Source: Ignavibacteriota bacterium | Lineage (GTDB): Bacteria > Bacteroidota > Ignavibacteria > Tepidaquicellales > Tepidaquicellaceae | DNA: 64,000 bases | Assembly: GCA_016218085.1 (NCBI GenBank) | Contig: JACREY010000015.1 | Coordinates: 62,001 to 126,000, forward strand | Direction: 5' to 3' | Shown here: positions 7,416-16,411 of the stretch, piece by piece | Layout: each line of letters begins with the position of its first letter | Numbering within the stretch: the stretch's first letter is position 1 | The notes under the pieces: generated by a model | Told to the model about the DNA's origin: nothing | What the model saw: only the letters and a program-made list of their open reading frames with translations | The model's database searches: none | Position numbers and translations under genes: made by a program

Positions 7416-9293
7416 CTATTTATTGAATATTTTATTCCACCATTCGAAGCAAACCAGCGACCAGATGAAAAGCCTGTGATTGACCCTGCCGTCGAAATGC
7501 TGCTTCATCAGCTTCTGCGCTGTCTCAGGCTGTATATAATCATAAATGTATGCTTTTTTGTCAAACAAAAGCTTCATAATATATTCTATGCTTTCGCCCT
7601 TGAACCAGCTTGCATCCGGAGCAGAAAATCCCTGCTTGGAATTCTTCAGGTACATCTTCGGGACATAATCCGACAGAACTTTCCTCAGTATGTTCTTCCC
7701 GCCGTTATTTTCCTGATAGAACTTGTTTTCCTTCGAGCTTAAATCATTCTCATTAAGCCTTGCCATTTTCGTCAGGCTTTTCAGTTTGTATTTAACCGGT
7801 ATCCTCATTGCAAAATCGACAAGCTCATTATCCAGAAAAGGCACCCGCGTTTCTAGGCTGTGTGCCATGCTGAGCTTATCTTCCACAACCAGCAGACCGT
7901 GAAGGAATGTTTTTATTTCAAAATACAGTGAACGGTTCACGTATTCTTCAGGAGTTTTTACCTCGCGGGGATTTTCGTTTATTACATTTCTGAAAATGTC
8001 TTTTGTGCTGTGTCCCTTTAATAAACGGTTTACCTCCGGAGTGAAGAATCTTCTTTTCTCATTGTCATTAATCAGTCTCTGCCAGTAATCATAATATTTA
8101 TCGACATAATTATTTCTGTCGGTGTTTTTGACAGCCCTGTAATACCTCCACGGATAGCCTGCAAAAAGTTCGTCACCGCCTATGCCTGACAATGTTACTT
8201 TTACAAATTTACTTGCCAGTCTTGAAACATAAAAGTTTGGATAAGATTGTCCCACCCTCAGGTCTTCAAGATGTCGTATGAGCTTACTCATCACTCTTTC
8301 CATATCCCCTGCTTTCAGAACAATCTCATAATGCTCGGTCTTGTATAGGTTGGAAAGATATTCAGCCCTTACCCTTTCATCAAAAGCAAGCTCTAGTCCG
8401 CTCGCTGAAGATAAATCAAAACCACAGGTAAAAGTTTTTATGCTCGGGAAATTTTTCGCCGCAATACATGTAATCGAACCGGAATCCAATCCTCCGCTAA
8501 GATATGAACCTATTTCCACATCACTTTGAAGCTGTCTTTCTACTGCCTGTTGAAAAAGCCTTTTCACTTCCGTTATGCAATCATCTTCTTTAAGATTATT
8601 GTCATCTTCAAAATTATAATCCCAGTACTTTTGAATATGCACTTTTTTCTTCCTGCTGTAATTTATTTCCAGAGTTGTTGCAGGCGGAAGAATTTTAATA
8701 TTCCTGAATAGGGTCAGGTCAGTGAAAATATTCTGAAATGAAAAATATTCATTTAAAGCTTCGAGTGAAACTCCGAAATTATATTTAGGGTGTTTTAGAA
8801 TCGCCTTTATCTCTGATGCAAAAAGAAACAGGCCTTTATCATAATAATAATAAAGGGGTTTTATACCGTAACGGTCCCTGGCAATGAATAACCTTTTTTC
8901 TTTTTTATCCCAGATGGCAAAAGCAAACATGCCGTTGAATTTCTTTACGCATTCCTTACCCCATTCAGCATAAGCATTCAACACCACTTCGGTATCGCTT
9001 TTTGATATAAATTTATAGCCAAGGGATTTCAACTCAACCTTTAAATTTCCGAAATTATACAATTCTCCGTTATATGTAATTATATACCTTCCATCTTCAG
9101 TCTGCATCGGCTGATTTCCGAGAGATGAAGTATCTATGATAGAGAGTCTCCTGTGTCCGAAGCCGATAAATGAATTCACCCAGAATCCTTCTGCATCGGG
9201 ACCTCTGTGGCTGATAACATTAGTTATCTGCTTCAGCAGATTGATTGATATCGGTTCTTCGTTAAGGTTATATATTCCGGTTATTCCGCACAT
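7416..9293 (-). CDS. asnB: Asparagine synthase (glutamine-hydrolysing) family protein
   Basis: A 625-residue AsnB-type enzyme. The N-terminal Ntn domain begins MCGITGIYN (Cys2 nucleophile) with HRGPDAEG and YNGELYN; the synthetase domain has the PP-loop SGGLDSGSITCIAA near 270, GIGGDELFAGYPWRYY near 385 and ETRVPFLDNELVDFAMRIP near 490. It uses glutamine nitrogen to amidate a carboxylate through an adenylate. Inside polysaccharide clusters, AsnB relatives such as WbpS are thought to amidate uronic acids, and that is as likely here as free asparagine synthesis. It sits 2 bases from its neighbours on both sides, so it belongs to the operon. Confidence 0.93.
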   Translation of the reverse strand: MCGITGIYNLNEEPISINLLKQITNVISHRGPDAEGFWVNSFIGFGHRRLSIIDTSSLGNQPMQTEDGRYIITYNGELYNFGNLKVELKSLGYKFISKSDTEVVLNAYAEWGKECVKKFNGMFAFAIWDKKEKRLFIARDRYGIKPLYYYYDKGLFLFASEIKAILKHPKYNFGVSLEALNEYFSFQNIFTDLTLFRNIKILPPATTLEINYSRKKKVHIQKYWDYNFEDDNNLKEDDCITEVKRLFQQAVERQLQSDVEIGSYLSGGLDSGSITCIAAKNFPSIKTFTCGFDLSSASGLELAFDERVRAEYLSNLYKTEHYEIVLKAGDMERVMSKLIRHLEDLRVGQSYPNFYVSRLASKFVKVTLSGIGGDELFAGYPWRYYRAVKNTDRNNYVDKYYDYWQRLINDNEKRRFFTPEVNRLLKGHSTKDIFRNVINENPREVKTPEEYVNRSLYFEIKTFLHGLLVVEDKLSMAHSLETRVPFLDNELVDFAMRIPVKYKLKSLTKMARLNENDLSSKENKFYQENNGGKNILRKVLSDYVPKMYLKNSKQGFSAPDASWFKGESIEYIMKLLFDKKAYIYDYIQPETAQKLMKQHFDGRVNHRLFIWSLVCFEWWNKIFNK

Positions 9294-9294
9294 T

Positions 9295-10236
9295 TTATTT
9301 TTTCCTTGCTATCACTGTAAATCCTGCTTCCTGTTTATTAAAAAGTTCAATTTCCAGATTAGCTTTCCGGCAATATTCCCTTATCTCATCCTCAGTATGC
9401 CTTCTGCAGTTCAGAGGCCTGAACCAGTCAAAGTTCAGATGATTCATTTCATCGAGGGTATATTCCGGCCTGTAATAAGCTTTGAAAATGTTCCAGTATA
9501 TAAATCTCTGAAGGTCAACCTCACCCCTCTTAATGCCTAAAAACGGAATATCGTCCGGTACATTTAATTTTACATTCAGCCTGCCCATTTCCTGACCCAG
9601 CTTCGTTAGCGGTTTTAATGCTTCCCAGGCCTCTTCATCGGTCATAGTACTTAGCTTTTCTCTGATGTAATCATCGGTAAACTCCCTGATTACAGATTTT
9701 TTTGCATACACATAGAACATGAAAATCCCGCCCTTCTTCAGTTTCCTACTAAGATAAATAAGTGCATCTTCTGTGCTGTCAGTATGGTGAAGTACTCCTT
9801 CGGAAAAAATTATATCCACAGTTTCATCTGCAAACGGTAAATCAAGTATGCTTGCCTGCAGAAATTCACCTTTTATTCCTTCTTCTTTAAATCTTTCTTC
9901 CGCTACCCCAACAGAATCCGATATATCAACTCCGAGATAATTATTATAGTTCAGCTCTTTACCGAATAAAAGCAACGCCGATAATCCGCTCCCGCAGCCG
10001 GCATCCAAAATAATTTTATCACCTCCCACAAGCCAGTCTTTAACAGCCTCCTCCTTATTATCGCAATATCTTTCGATGAGCCAGTCCTTTACCCTCTTTT
10101 TTGCAGCGTCCGAATCATACGAATCCCTTATTGCCCACTTGAATCCGAATGTGTTTTTCGTCTGCTCCTGATTATCAGAATATCCTGCTTTCTGATAACG
10201 CTTTTCCTCTATACCTAGTTTTTTAAGTGCCGGCAT
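9295..10236 (-). CDS. Class I SAM-dependent methyltransferase
   Basis: A 313-residue methyltransferase. Motif I is IILDAGCGSGLSALLLFG near residue 75; GVDISDSVGVAEERF follows, then DIIFSEGVLHHTDSTEDAL near 135, the post-motif segment typical of type 11 methyltransferases, and LKKGGIFMFYVYAKK near 165. The C-terminal region RPLNCRRHTEDEIREYC is often seen in methyltransferases of sugar clusters. The target could be a sugar hydroxyl or carboxyl; the sequence does not say. It lies between asnB and a DegT aminotransferase with gaps of 1-2 bases. Confidence 0.88.
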   Translation of the reverse strand: MPALKKLGIEEKRYQKAGYSDNQEQTKNTFGFKWAIRDSYDSDAAKKRVKDWLIERYCDNKEEAVKDWLVGGDKIILDAGCGSGLSALLLFGKELNYNNYLGVDISDSVGVAEERFKEEGIKGEFLQASILDLPFADETVDIIFSEGVLHHTDSTEDALIYLSRKLKKGGIFMFYVYAKKSVIREFTDDYIREKLSTMTDEEAWEALKPLTKLGQEMGRLNVKLNVPDDIPFLGIKRGEVDLQRFIYWNIFKAYYRPEYTLDEMNHLNFDWFRPLNCRRHTEDEIREYCRKANLEIELFNKQEAGFTVIARKK

Positions 10237-11405
10237 TATTTTATCTTAAAATTTTTTATGTATTCGATTATGTAATCCGATTCTTCTTCCTTTAAAGAAG
10301 GAAAAACGGGAAATGCAATACTGCATTTATCTGCTATCAGTGAATTCATATAGCTTTCTGATTTTATGCAGTATTTTTCATTATAATAAGCAAGGTTGTG
10401 AACTGCATGGGTTCCCGGTCTTGTCGAAATTCCTTTTTCAAAAAGGTAGTCCATAAATTCATTTCGCATCAAATTCACTTTATCGAGATTTCCTGAATTA
10501 ATTTCCTCAGGTTTGAACAAGCATACATATGACTGATACCCGTGAACATAGTCTTTTCCAACAAATGGCTTTACCAGCCAGTCAATATCACTTAATTCCC
10601 TTGAATACTTATCGGCAATCTTTTTTCTTGATTCATAAATCTCAACTGCCCTTTCCATCTGAGAAGAACCAATTGATGCCTGAATATCGGTCATTCTGTA
10701 ATTATAACCGAGATACGGAAATTCGGGAAGTAAATAAGGCTTATTCTGTAAATGCCTCTGCAGATCTGACATTGCGGCACCGTGATCTCTCAGAGAACGA
10801 AGCTTTTCATATAATTCGCCGTTATTAGTTGTAATCATCCCTCCTTCACCGGTAGTAATTGCTTTTCTTGGATGGAAACTGAAACAGCCTGTATCACCGA
10901 AATTACCGACGTGTATATTCCTGTACTTAGCGGCAAATCCGCAAGCCGCATCTTCAATAACAAAAAGACTATTTTTTTCTGCAATATATTTTATTGCATC
11001 CATATCAGAAGGCAATCCGAAAAGATGCACGGGAATTACTGCTTTAGTTTTTTTTGTTATCAGTTTTTCAAATTTTTTTACATCTAAATTGAAAGTGGAA
11101 AGCTCAATATCACAAAATACGGGTTTAGCACCTGTATACTCGACTGAATTTGCCGTAGCAATCCAGGTAAAAGCGGGAACTATTACCTCATTTCCCTCCT
11201 TCACGCCTAAAGCCGCTAGCGACAGATGCAGTCCTGTTGTACAGCTTGTCACTGCAACCGAATTTGCCGCTCCCGTAAACTTACACCATTTATCCTCGAA
11301 TTCCTTAACAAAAGGTCCCTGAACCACCCATCCTGATTCAAGCGGTTTTCTTATATTTTCAAAATCCGCATCTGTGAATTCTGTTTTTGCTATGGGAATC
11401 TTCAC
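10236..11405 (-). CDS. DegT/DnrJ/EryC1/StrS-family sugar aminotransferase
   Basis: A 389-residue PLP enzyme. Seen: TSCTTGLHLSLAALG near residue 53, VIPVHLFGLPSDMDAI, VIEDAACGFAAKYRN and the Schiff-base lysine in CFSFHPRKAITTGEGGMI near 185. The Lys is present, so it should be a true transaminase and not a dehydratase of the ColD/RfbH type. It converts a nucleotide-linked keto-sugar (made by an SDR) to an aminosugar. The start is GTG at 11405, overlapping the TAG stop of the upstream SDR by one base. The upstream SDR at 11405-12376 is the natural partner. Confidence 0.92.
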   Translation of the reverse strand: MKIPIAKTEFTDADFENIRKPLESGWVVQGPFVKEFEDKWCKFTGAANSVAVTSCTTGLHLSLAALGVKEGNEVIVPAFTWIATANSVEYTGAKPVFCDIELSTFNLDVKKFEKLITKKTKAVIPVHLFGLPSDMDAIKYIAEKNSLFVIEDAACGFAAKYRNIHVGNFGDTGCFSFHPRKAITTGEGGMITTNNGELYEKLRSLRDHGAAMSDLQRHLQNKPYLLPEFPYLGYNYRMTDIQASIGSSQMERAVEIYESRKKIADKYSRELSDIDWLVKPFVGKDYVHGYQSYVCLFKPEEINSGNLDKVNLMRNEFMDYLFEKGISTRPGTHAVHNLAYYNEKYCIKSESYMNSLIADKCSIAFPVFPSLKEEESDYIIEYIKNFKIK

Positions 11406-12376
11406 TATTCGCTCCTGTTGAATTTATGGTTTTTTCTCCATTCTATCAGCTTCAGCAATCCCTCTTTTAACCCGGTTTTATATCTGAAGCCAAGATCTTT
11501 CTCTGCGAGTTCGGTGCTTCCGATTCTGTTAGTTACAAAGGTCAGTCCGGCAGGTTCATACTGAATTTTCAGATCAGAACCTGTCAGCTCAAGAAGCATT
11601 TCGCAAACCTCCTTTATTGATGTTGATATTCCGCTTCCTACATTGTAAAATCTGTCATTAGCATTGCTCTTCAGTGCCTTAATATTTGCATCCGCAACAT
11701 CCGATACGTAAATAAAATCATAACTCTGGCTTCCGTCTCCGTAGACAATCGGCGGCAGACCATTATCAATCCTGTCAAGTATTTTCATAATTACTGCTAT
11801 GTATGTTCCCTTATAGTCCTGTCTTGCTCCATAAACATTCATATATCTTAATCCCACATAAGGCAGTCCATATCTTTCATTAAAAGCCCTGCACATTGCT
11901 TCACCTGCAATTTTTGTTGCTCCGTAAAATGTCCTGTTATTAAAAGGATGATCTTCGGACATCGGGAGTTCTACCGCATCTCCGTAAACAGATGCGGATG
12001 ATGAATATACAAGTCTTTCGATATTGTTGTTTCTGCATGCTTCCAGTACGTTGAATGTTCCTCTTATATTCACATCAAAAGCTGACCTTGGATATTCATA
12101 ACATTGAAGAAGCCATAATGCAGCAAGATGAACAACCGTGTCACTTTCTTTTACTGCCTTTTCAAGAATGTCAGTCTGTTGAATGTCACCTCCGATTTCA
12201 AAAACCCTTACCCTGCTGTCTTTCAGAGCATCCTCAATGTTTTCCCGGGTTCCTCTGCAGAAGTTATCATAAACTATGACACTCTTAACATCCTCAGCAA
12301 GTAAACCGTCTACAACGTGTGAACCGATAAATCCGGCTCCGCCGATTACCAGAACGTTTTTACCTTTAATATCCAA
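11405..12376 (-). CDS. NAD-dependent nucleotide-sugar epimerase/dehydratase (extended SDR)
   Basis: A 323-residue extended SDR. The Rossmann motif VLVIGGAGFIGSHVVDGLL is at residues 8-26, VVHLAALWLLQ near 86, and the active-site set YSSSASVYG plus FYGATKIAGEAM (Tyr-x-x-x-Lys) near 122-160. A strong ribosome site AAGGAG lies 7 bases before the TTG start at 12376, which settles this unusual start. The fold fits UDP-glucose/UDP-GlcNAc 4-epimerases and related dehydratases; the substrate is not clear. It follows the flippase gene with an 11-base gap and precedes a DegT aminotransferase. Confidence 0.9.
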   Translation of the reverse strand: MDIKGKNVLVIGGAGFIGSHVVDGLLAEDVKSVIVYDNFCRGTRENIEDALKDSRVRVFEIGGDIQQTDILEKAVKESDTVVHLAALWLLQCYEYPRSAFDVNIRGTFNVLEACRNNNIERLVYSSSASVYGDAVELPMSEDHPFNNRTFYGATKIAGEAMCRAFNERYGLPYVGLRYMNVYGARQDYKGTYIAVIMKILDRIDNGLPPIVYGDGSQSYDFIYVSDVADANIKALKSNANDRFYNVGSGISTSIKEVCEMLLELTGSDLKIQYEPAGLTFVTNRIGSTELAEKDLGFRYKTGLKEGLLKLIEWRKNHKFNRSE

Positions 12377-12387
12377 TTTAAAACTCC

Positions 12388-13878
12388 TTATTTAATTTTA
12401 AGTTCTGTATTAACATAATTATACATTTTTTTTACATTAATTATTTCAAGCGTCATTTTCCAGTCTTCAATGGTGATTAGCCTGAATAATAAAGCAAATC
12501 CGAAATATCCGGCAAAATAAACAGCGCTTGAAATAATTTTACCGATAAGACCAAGGGAAAACATATTATAAATATAATAAGCAGCTATAGAGTATATAAT
12601 TCCGTACAACATCAGATATTTGCCCTGGAATATGATAATTGAATTCAGTTCTTTTTTGGAATATATCATAAACACAACACCGAAAAATATATTCGTGCAC
12701 AGAAGTGATAATGCAATGCCGATACCTTTCAGTCCAAGCAGGAATGGAGATACAAGTAAAAATGAAAATATCAGAAAAAATACCGTGCCAATAACATATA
12801 CAGTTGCCGACTGCTTGAATAATCCTTTTCCTGAAATTATATTAATATATGGAAGATTTATTAATGAAATAAACATTGAAATTGTAATAACAGCAAGCAT
12901 AGGGGGAGTTTTTGCAAACTTAGGCCCGAGAGCGATAGACACTACAAACTCCGAAAATATCATAATGTAAAAAACCAAAGGAAGAACGAAAGACAAATTG
13001 AACCTCTCGTATTTCTTAATGCTTGAATTAATTTTTCCGAATTCACCTTCCGTAATATTTTTCGAAAAGAACGGAAAGAATAGAATTCCGGCTGATGATT
13101 CTATCAGTCTTACAAACTGGCTTATGCTAAATCCTGCCGCATAATACCCAACTTCATCCGAGTTCGTTAAATACTGCAGAATCACCCTGTCCGTTGAATA
13201 AATCACAGTCTGCGCAATCAATACAATGAAAACAGGAACGGAAATATTAAAATATAATTTTGCAAGCTTCTTATCATACTGACCTACCGGGTAGCCTCTG
13301 AATAAATACCAATAAATGGGAAACACTAAAATAACCGCGGCAAGGTTTGACAGCGACTGGGCTATTGCTTTATAACCGAGAAATGCAACTATCACCCTTA
13401 GTACTTGATAAATAAATAACTGAATAAACGCAGGAATATCCTGCTTTGCCTGTTCTGTTTTTGCCGCAAATGTAGTAGTAGGAATGAAATACAACTGGTT
13501 CACGGCAACAAGCACAAGGTAAATCAAAATTACATAATCGTGATCCGGACTTTCAAAAGTCACTCCGAATATGAATTTTTGTGCAGCATAAAATCCTAAA
13601 ACTACTAATACGTAAACCCCCGTCAAAAGTAATTTCAGCCTTGCAAAAGTACCGTTGCATTTTGACTCATCCTGCCCCTCCGAAATCAGTTTTATATGTG
13701 CCGAACTTAAACCAAAATCAGATATGAACAAAAACATTGAAACGAATGCCAGTCCGAAAGCTACTGTTCCTGTAACACTCGGACCGAGTATTCTTGCAAC
13801 AATCAGCATTCCAAGCATCTGCAGTACCTGAGAAACGATTCTTGATGAATAACCGAGTATCAATTTCTGTGCAATCAA
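12388..13878 (-). CDS. Wzx-type oligosaccharide flippase
   Basis: A 496-residue integral membrane protein of the MOP/PST flippase family with roughly 12-14 hydrophobic segments spread along its length. The N-terminus IAQKLILGYSSRIVSQVLQM and the segment GPSVTGTVAFGLAFVSMF are typical of Wzx/RfbX proteins. It should move the undecaprenyl-diphosphate-linked repeat unit from the inner to the outer leaflet of the cytoplasmic membrane, before Wzy polymerisation (candidate at 24700-26226). The start is a TTG at 13878, four bases after the previous stop. Its presence says the polysaccharide is made by a Wzx/Wzy route. Confidence 0.86.
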   Translation of the reverse strand: MIAQKLILGYSSRIVSQVLQMLGMLIVARILGPSVTGTVAFGLAFVSMFLFISDFGLSSAHIKLISEGQDESKCNGTFARLKLLLTGVYVLVVLGFYAAQKFIFGVTFESPDHDYVILIYLVLVAVNQLYFIPTTTFAAKTEQAKQDIPAFIQLFIYQVLRVIVAFLGYKAIAQSLSNLAAVILVFPIYWYLFRGYPVGQYDKKLAKLYFNISVPVFIVLIAQTVIYSTDRVILQYLTNSDEVGYYAAGFSISQFVRLIESSAGILFFPFFSKNITEGEFGKINSSIKKYERFNLSFVLPLVFYIMIFSEFVVSIALGPKFAKTPPMLAVITISMFISLINLPYINIISGKGLFKQSATVYVIGTVFFLIFSFLLVSPFLLGLKGIGIALSLLCTNIFFGVVFMIYSKKELNSIIIFQGKYLMLYGIIYSIAAYYIYNMFSLGLIGKIISSAVYFAGYFGFALLFRLITIEDWKMTLEIINVKKMYNYVNTELKIK

Positions 13879-13882
13879 GAGG

Positions 13883-14527
13883 CTACGGATTTATTTTTTT
13901 TATAAATTTTGCCGGGACTCCTCCAACCATTGTGTAGGGCTCTACATCTTTGTTAACAACACTGTTCGGTGTTACAACCGAATGATGATGTATTACAACA
14001 CCGGGATAAATTGTGCAGTTGCCTCCTATGTATACGTTGTCCTCAACCCGTATAGGTAATGTTTCTCTGTCTACTTTATTCTGTTCAAAAAGCGGAATAT
14101 TCTTTAATACCATTTTCACACTCGAATGAGTCCATAAACCTGTCGAAGGACCTGCAATATGAACATAGCTACCGATTTCGATATTATCACTCCAGTCAAG
14201 AATATTATTAATTCCTATATAAGTTTCTTTTCCGATCTTTATTTTACCTTCACCTGACCCGGAGCAAATAACACCGCTTTCAACAAAAGAATTTTCTCCA
14301 ACCTCTATGTTTGAGAGCACTGCTCTTACTCCGACTTTTGCTTTCCTGTCCAGTTTAACATTTTCGCTTATTAGTGTAAAATCGCCTATACTGTTTTCAC
14401 CTCCGAATATGCAGTCTTTTGATATTACGCATTTTTTGCCAATATAATTACTGCTGTCTATTCTGATTTTTATGAAAAACTGCCGCATAACATTTTTTAC
14501 AGAGCTGATTATAAAAGAAATATTCAT
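13883..14527 (-). CDS. Hexapeptide-repeat acyltransferase
   Basis: A 214-residue left-handed beta-helix transferase. Hexapeptide turns run from about residue 30 to 195 (IGKKCVISKDCIFGG, VGVRAVLSNIEVG, IGSYVHIAGPSTGLW, VEDNVYIGGNCTIYPG) and end in MVGGVPAKFIKKI, the standard C-terminus of this family. The IHHHSVVTPNSVV segment holds the histidines likely used in catalysis. A sugar O- or N-acetyltransferase role in the repeat unit is probable. The gene abuts the FemAB-like gene (stop at 14527) and the flippase. Confidence 0.84.
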   Translation of the reverse strand: MNISFIISSVKNVMRQFFIKIRIDSSNYIGKKCVISKDCIFGGENSIGDFTLISENVKLDRKAKVGVRAVLSNIEVGENSFVESGVICSGSGEGKIKIGKETYIGINNILDWSDNIEIGSYVHIAGPSTGLWTHSSVKMVLKNIPLFEQNKVDRETLPIRVEDNVYIGGNCTIYPGVVIHHHSVVTPNSVVNKDVEPYTMVGGVPAKFIKKINP

Positions 14528-15483
14528 CAGAATAATTTTTGAATTTTGTTTATGGCTCTGAATAATAAAGGTTTGTAAATCAAATTTAATACAGAAATAA
14601 CTTTTCGCGAATAATCTGTCTTGAATTTGTATATATTCGGCAGCCTGTCTTTTTCAATATAACATAAATCATAAAAGCTGCATCCGTTTTGCTTTGCTTT
14701 TTTTATTGCTTCCCACTGCAACAAATCGAAATAACCGTTATTAGGCGCACTTTCCAGTCTTGTACCAATCCAGTATATCGAATAGGATTTATCAGATACA
14801 ATGACAACAGCTCCCAATAAAACCGAATCCGCAGATGCTACAAGCACATCAGTTTTGAAATTTTTCTGAACAGAAAATAAATCTTCAAAAAAGGCTTTGC
14901 TTAAATTTTTCAATCCGTAAGCAGGATTTGTAAGATTGTAAAAATCGTAAAAATTATCAATTCCTGTTTCGCTTAAATCTGATATTTTTACGTTTTGCTT
15001 AATTGCTTTTCTTATTTTATTCCTTCTCTGTGAAGGAAGACTATCCCAAATATCATCTTCAGTCCTGCTAAGATCGATAACAGCCGTTTCATACATCTTC
15101 AGCAACTTATAATTTTCATACTCCACATTAAAATTATTTAACAGCGGAAGAGAAAAAAGCTCAAAACTTTCGTTTTCTTTCATTATTAGATTTGATTTTT
15201 CGAATCTGGATAATTTCGAGAAAATCCAACCGCCGTACGGTATGCTGAATTCTTTGGGACCGGAAACCAATCTGTGATTCAGTTTATTCTTTATACTGTG
15301 AACCGGGCATATACCAATAATTTCATTGTCATCTTCAATTGCAAAGTAAAAAAAATCGGTATTAAAATATCTGCTGGCTAGTATATTCCAGTCAGTCCAA
15401 TGTGTAGGACTGGAAAAATTATTTTCCAGAAATTCCTCTGCCCTGTAAAATTCTTTTTCATATAGTCTTATTGCTTTTTTCAA
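14527..15483 (-). CDS. FemAB/GNAT-like acyltransferase
   Basis: A 318-residue protein with the FemAB-like double GNAT layout seen in many exopolysaccharide clusters (BioF2/acetyltransferase-6 type). Seen: ISIPYGGWIFSK-like substrate region near 85, SQRRNKIRKAIKQNVKISDL near 150 (basic RNKIRKA motif), VLLGAVVIVSDKSYSIYWIG near 225 and NGYFDLLQWEAIKKAKQNG near 258. These resemble proteins that transfer acyl or aminoacyl groups to a sugar or peptide. No membrane segment is seen. The start is TTG at 15483, directly after the GT2 gene stop. The exact acyl donor is unknown. Confidence 0.75.
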   Translation of the reverse strand: MKKAIRLYEKEFYRAEEFLENNFSSPTHWTDWNILASRYFNTDFFYFAIEDDNEIIGICPVHSIKNKLNHRLVSGPKEFSIPYGGWIFSKLSRFEKSNLIMKENESFELFSLPLLNNFNVEYENYKLLKMYETAVIDLSRTEDDIWDSLPSQRRNKIRKAIKQNVKISDLSETGIDNFYDFYNLTNPAYGLKNLSKAFFEDLFSVQKNFKTDVLVASADSVLLGAVVIVSDKSYSIYWIGTRLESAPNNGYFDLLQWEAIKKAKQNGCSFYDLCYIEKDRLPNIYKFKTDYSRKVISVLNLIYKPLLFRAINKIQKLF

Positions 15484-15484
15484 A

Positions 15485-16411
15485 TCAGAAAATATGCTTA
15501 AGTGTAATTCTTTTATTCTTAATTCCCCACATCAACGCTGAAAAAAATCCCTGCCATATTTTAAAACTGATACCGGGTTTGAAACTCTTTAAATAGACAA
15601 GAGACGACCTGACTGTTCCTTTCCAAAACTGCCACCAGAAAAACTTTTTAAAATACTCCGCTGGTTTATGCTTTAGTATTACCAGCATAGGATTCTTTGC
15701 ATCATAATATGCCTTGAATGCTGATACTTTGCCTATTGTCATGCTGTCTTTATGCCATATCTTAGCATTCGGAGTGTAAAAAATTTTAAACCCTGCTTCC
15801 TTTGCCCTCACCTGCCAGTCGAATTCCTCACATTGAAACTGAAAAAGTGTATCATAACCTCCAACCTTTTCATACAATGATTTCTTTACAAGAGTATAAA
15901 TGTCATCCGCAAAATACCTTTCGCAGATTTCTTCATATTGACCGCAATCCTTCTCCCTGTTTCCTATGTGGCCGCCGTTCCATAATACAGGATGCTCTTT
16001 TTTCCCTACTGTCTGCAAAACGTCCGGATTATCGTAATAAAAAACTTTACCCGTTACAAATCCAATTTCAGTTTTCATTTCGGCTACACTTACAAGCGAA
16101 CTTATTACTTTGCTGTCAACTTTTACATCATTATTTGTTATTAAAGCGTAATCTGCTTTCTTCTCCCCGAATGCATATTTAAGTCCTTCATTTAAACCAC
16201 CTGAATAACCGAGATTTTTTTCAAGCCTTAAAGTAAATACGGAAGGAAATTTTTTCGAAACAAATTCTTCCGTACCGTCTGTCGATCCATTATCCACAAC
16301 ACATATGCTGAAATTTGAATAATCATTATTCAAATAAGTCGATACCGAATCATCGAGTAAATGTTTGCCGTTGTAGCTTAATATTAAAACCACGACTCCC
16401 GGCTCAGGCAT
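15485..16411 (-). CDS. Glycosyltransferase family 2
   Basis: A 308-residue GT-A inverting glycosyltransferase. Seen: VVVLILSYNGKHLLDDSV (residues 5-22), CVVDNGSTDGTEEFV near 36, the DxD equivalent ALITNNDVKVDS near 90, and CEEFDWQVRAKEAGFKIFYT near 192 followed by WHKDS, the usual ED and H motifs of rhamnosyl/GT2 enzymes. It belongs to the WcaE/rhamnosyltransferase-like subgroup. It overlaps the upstream methyltransferase by 8 bases. It adds one sugar of the repeat unit. Confidence 0.9.
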   Translation of the reverse strand: MPEPGVVVLILSYNGKHLLDDSVSTYLNNDYSNFSICVVDNGSTDGTEEFVSKKFPSVFTLRLEKNLGYSGGLNEGLKYAFGEKKADYALITNNDVKVDSKVISSLVSVAEMKTEIGFVTGKVFYYDNPDVLQTVGKKEHPVLWNGGHIGNREKDCGQYEEICERYFADDIYTLVKKSLYEKVGGYDTLFQFQCEEFDWQVRAKEAGFKIFYTPNAKIWHKDSMTIGKVSAFKAYYDAKNPMLVILKHKPAEYFKKFFWWQFWKGTVRSSLVYLKSFKPGISFKIWQGFFSALMWGIKNKRITLKHIF

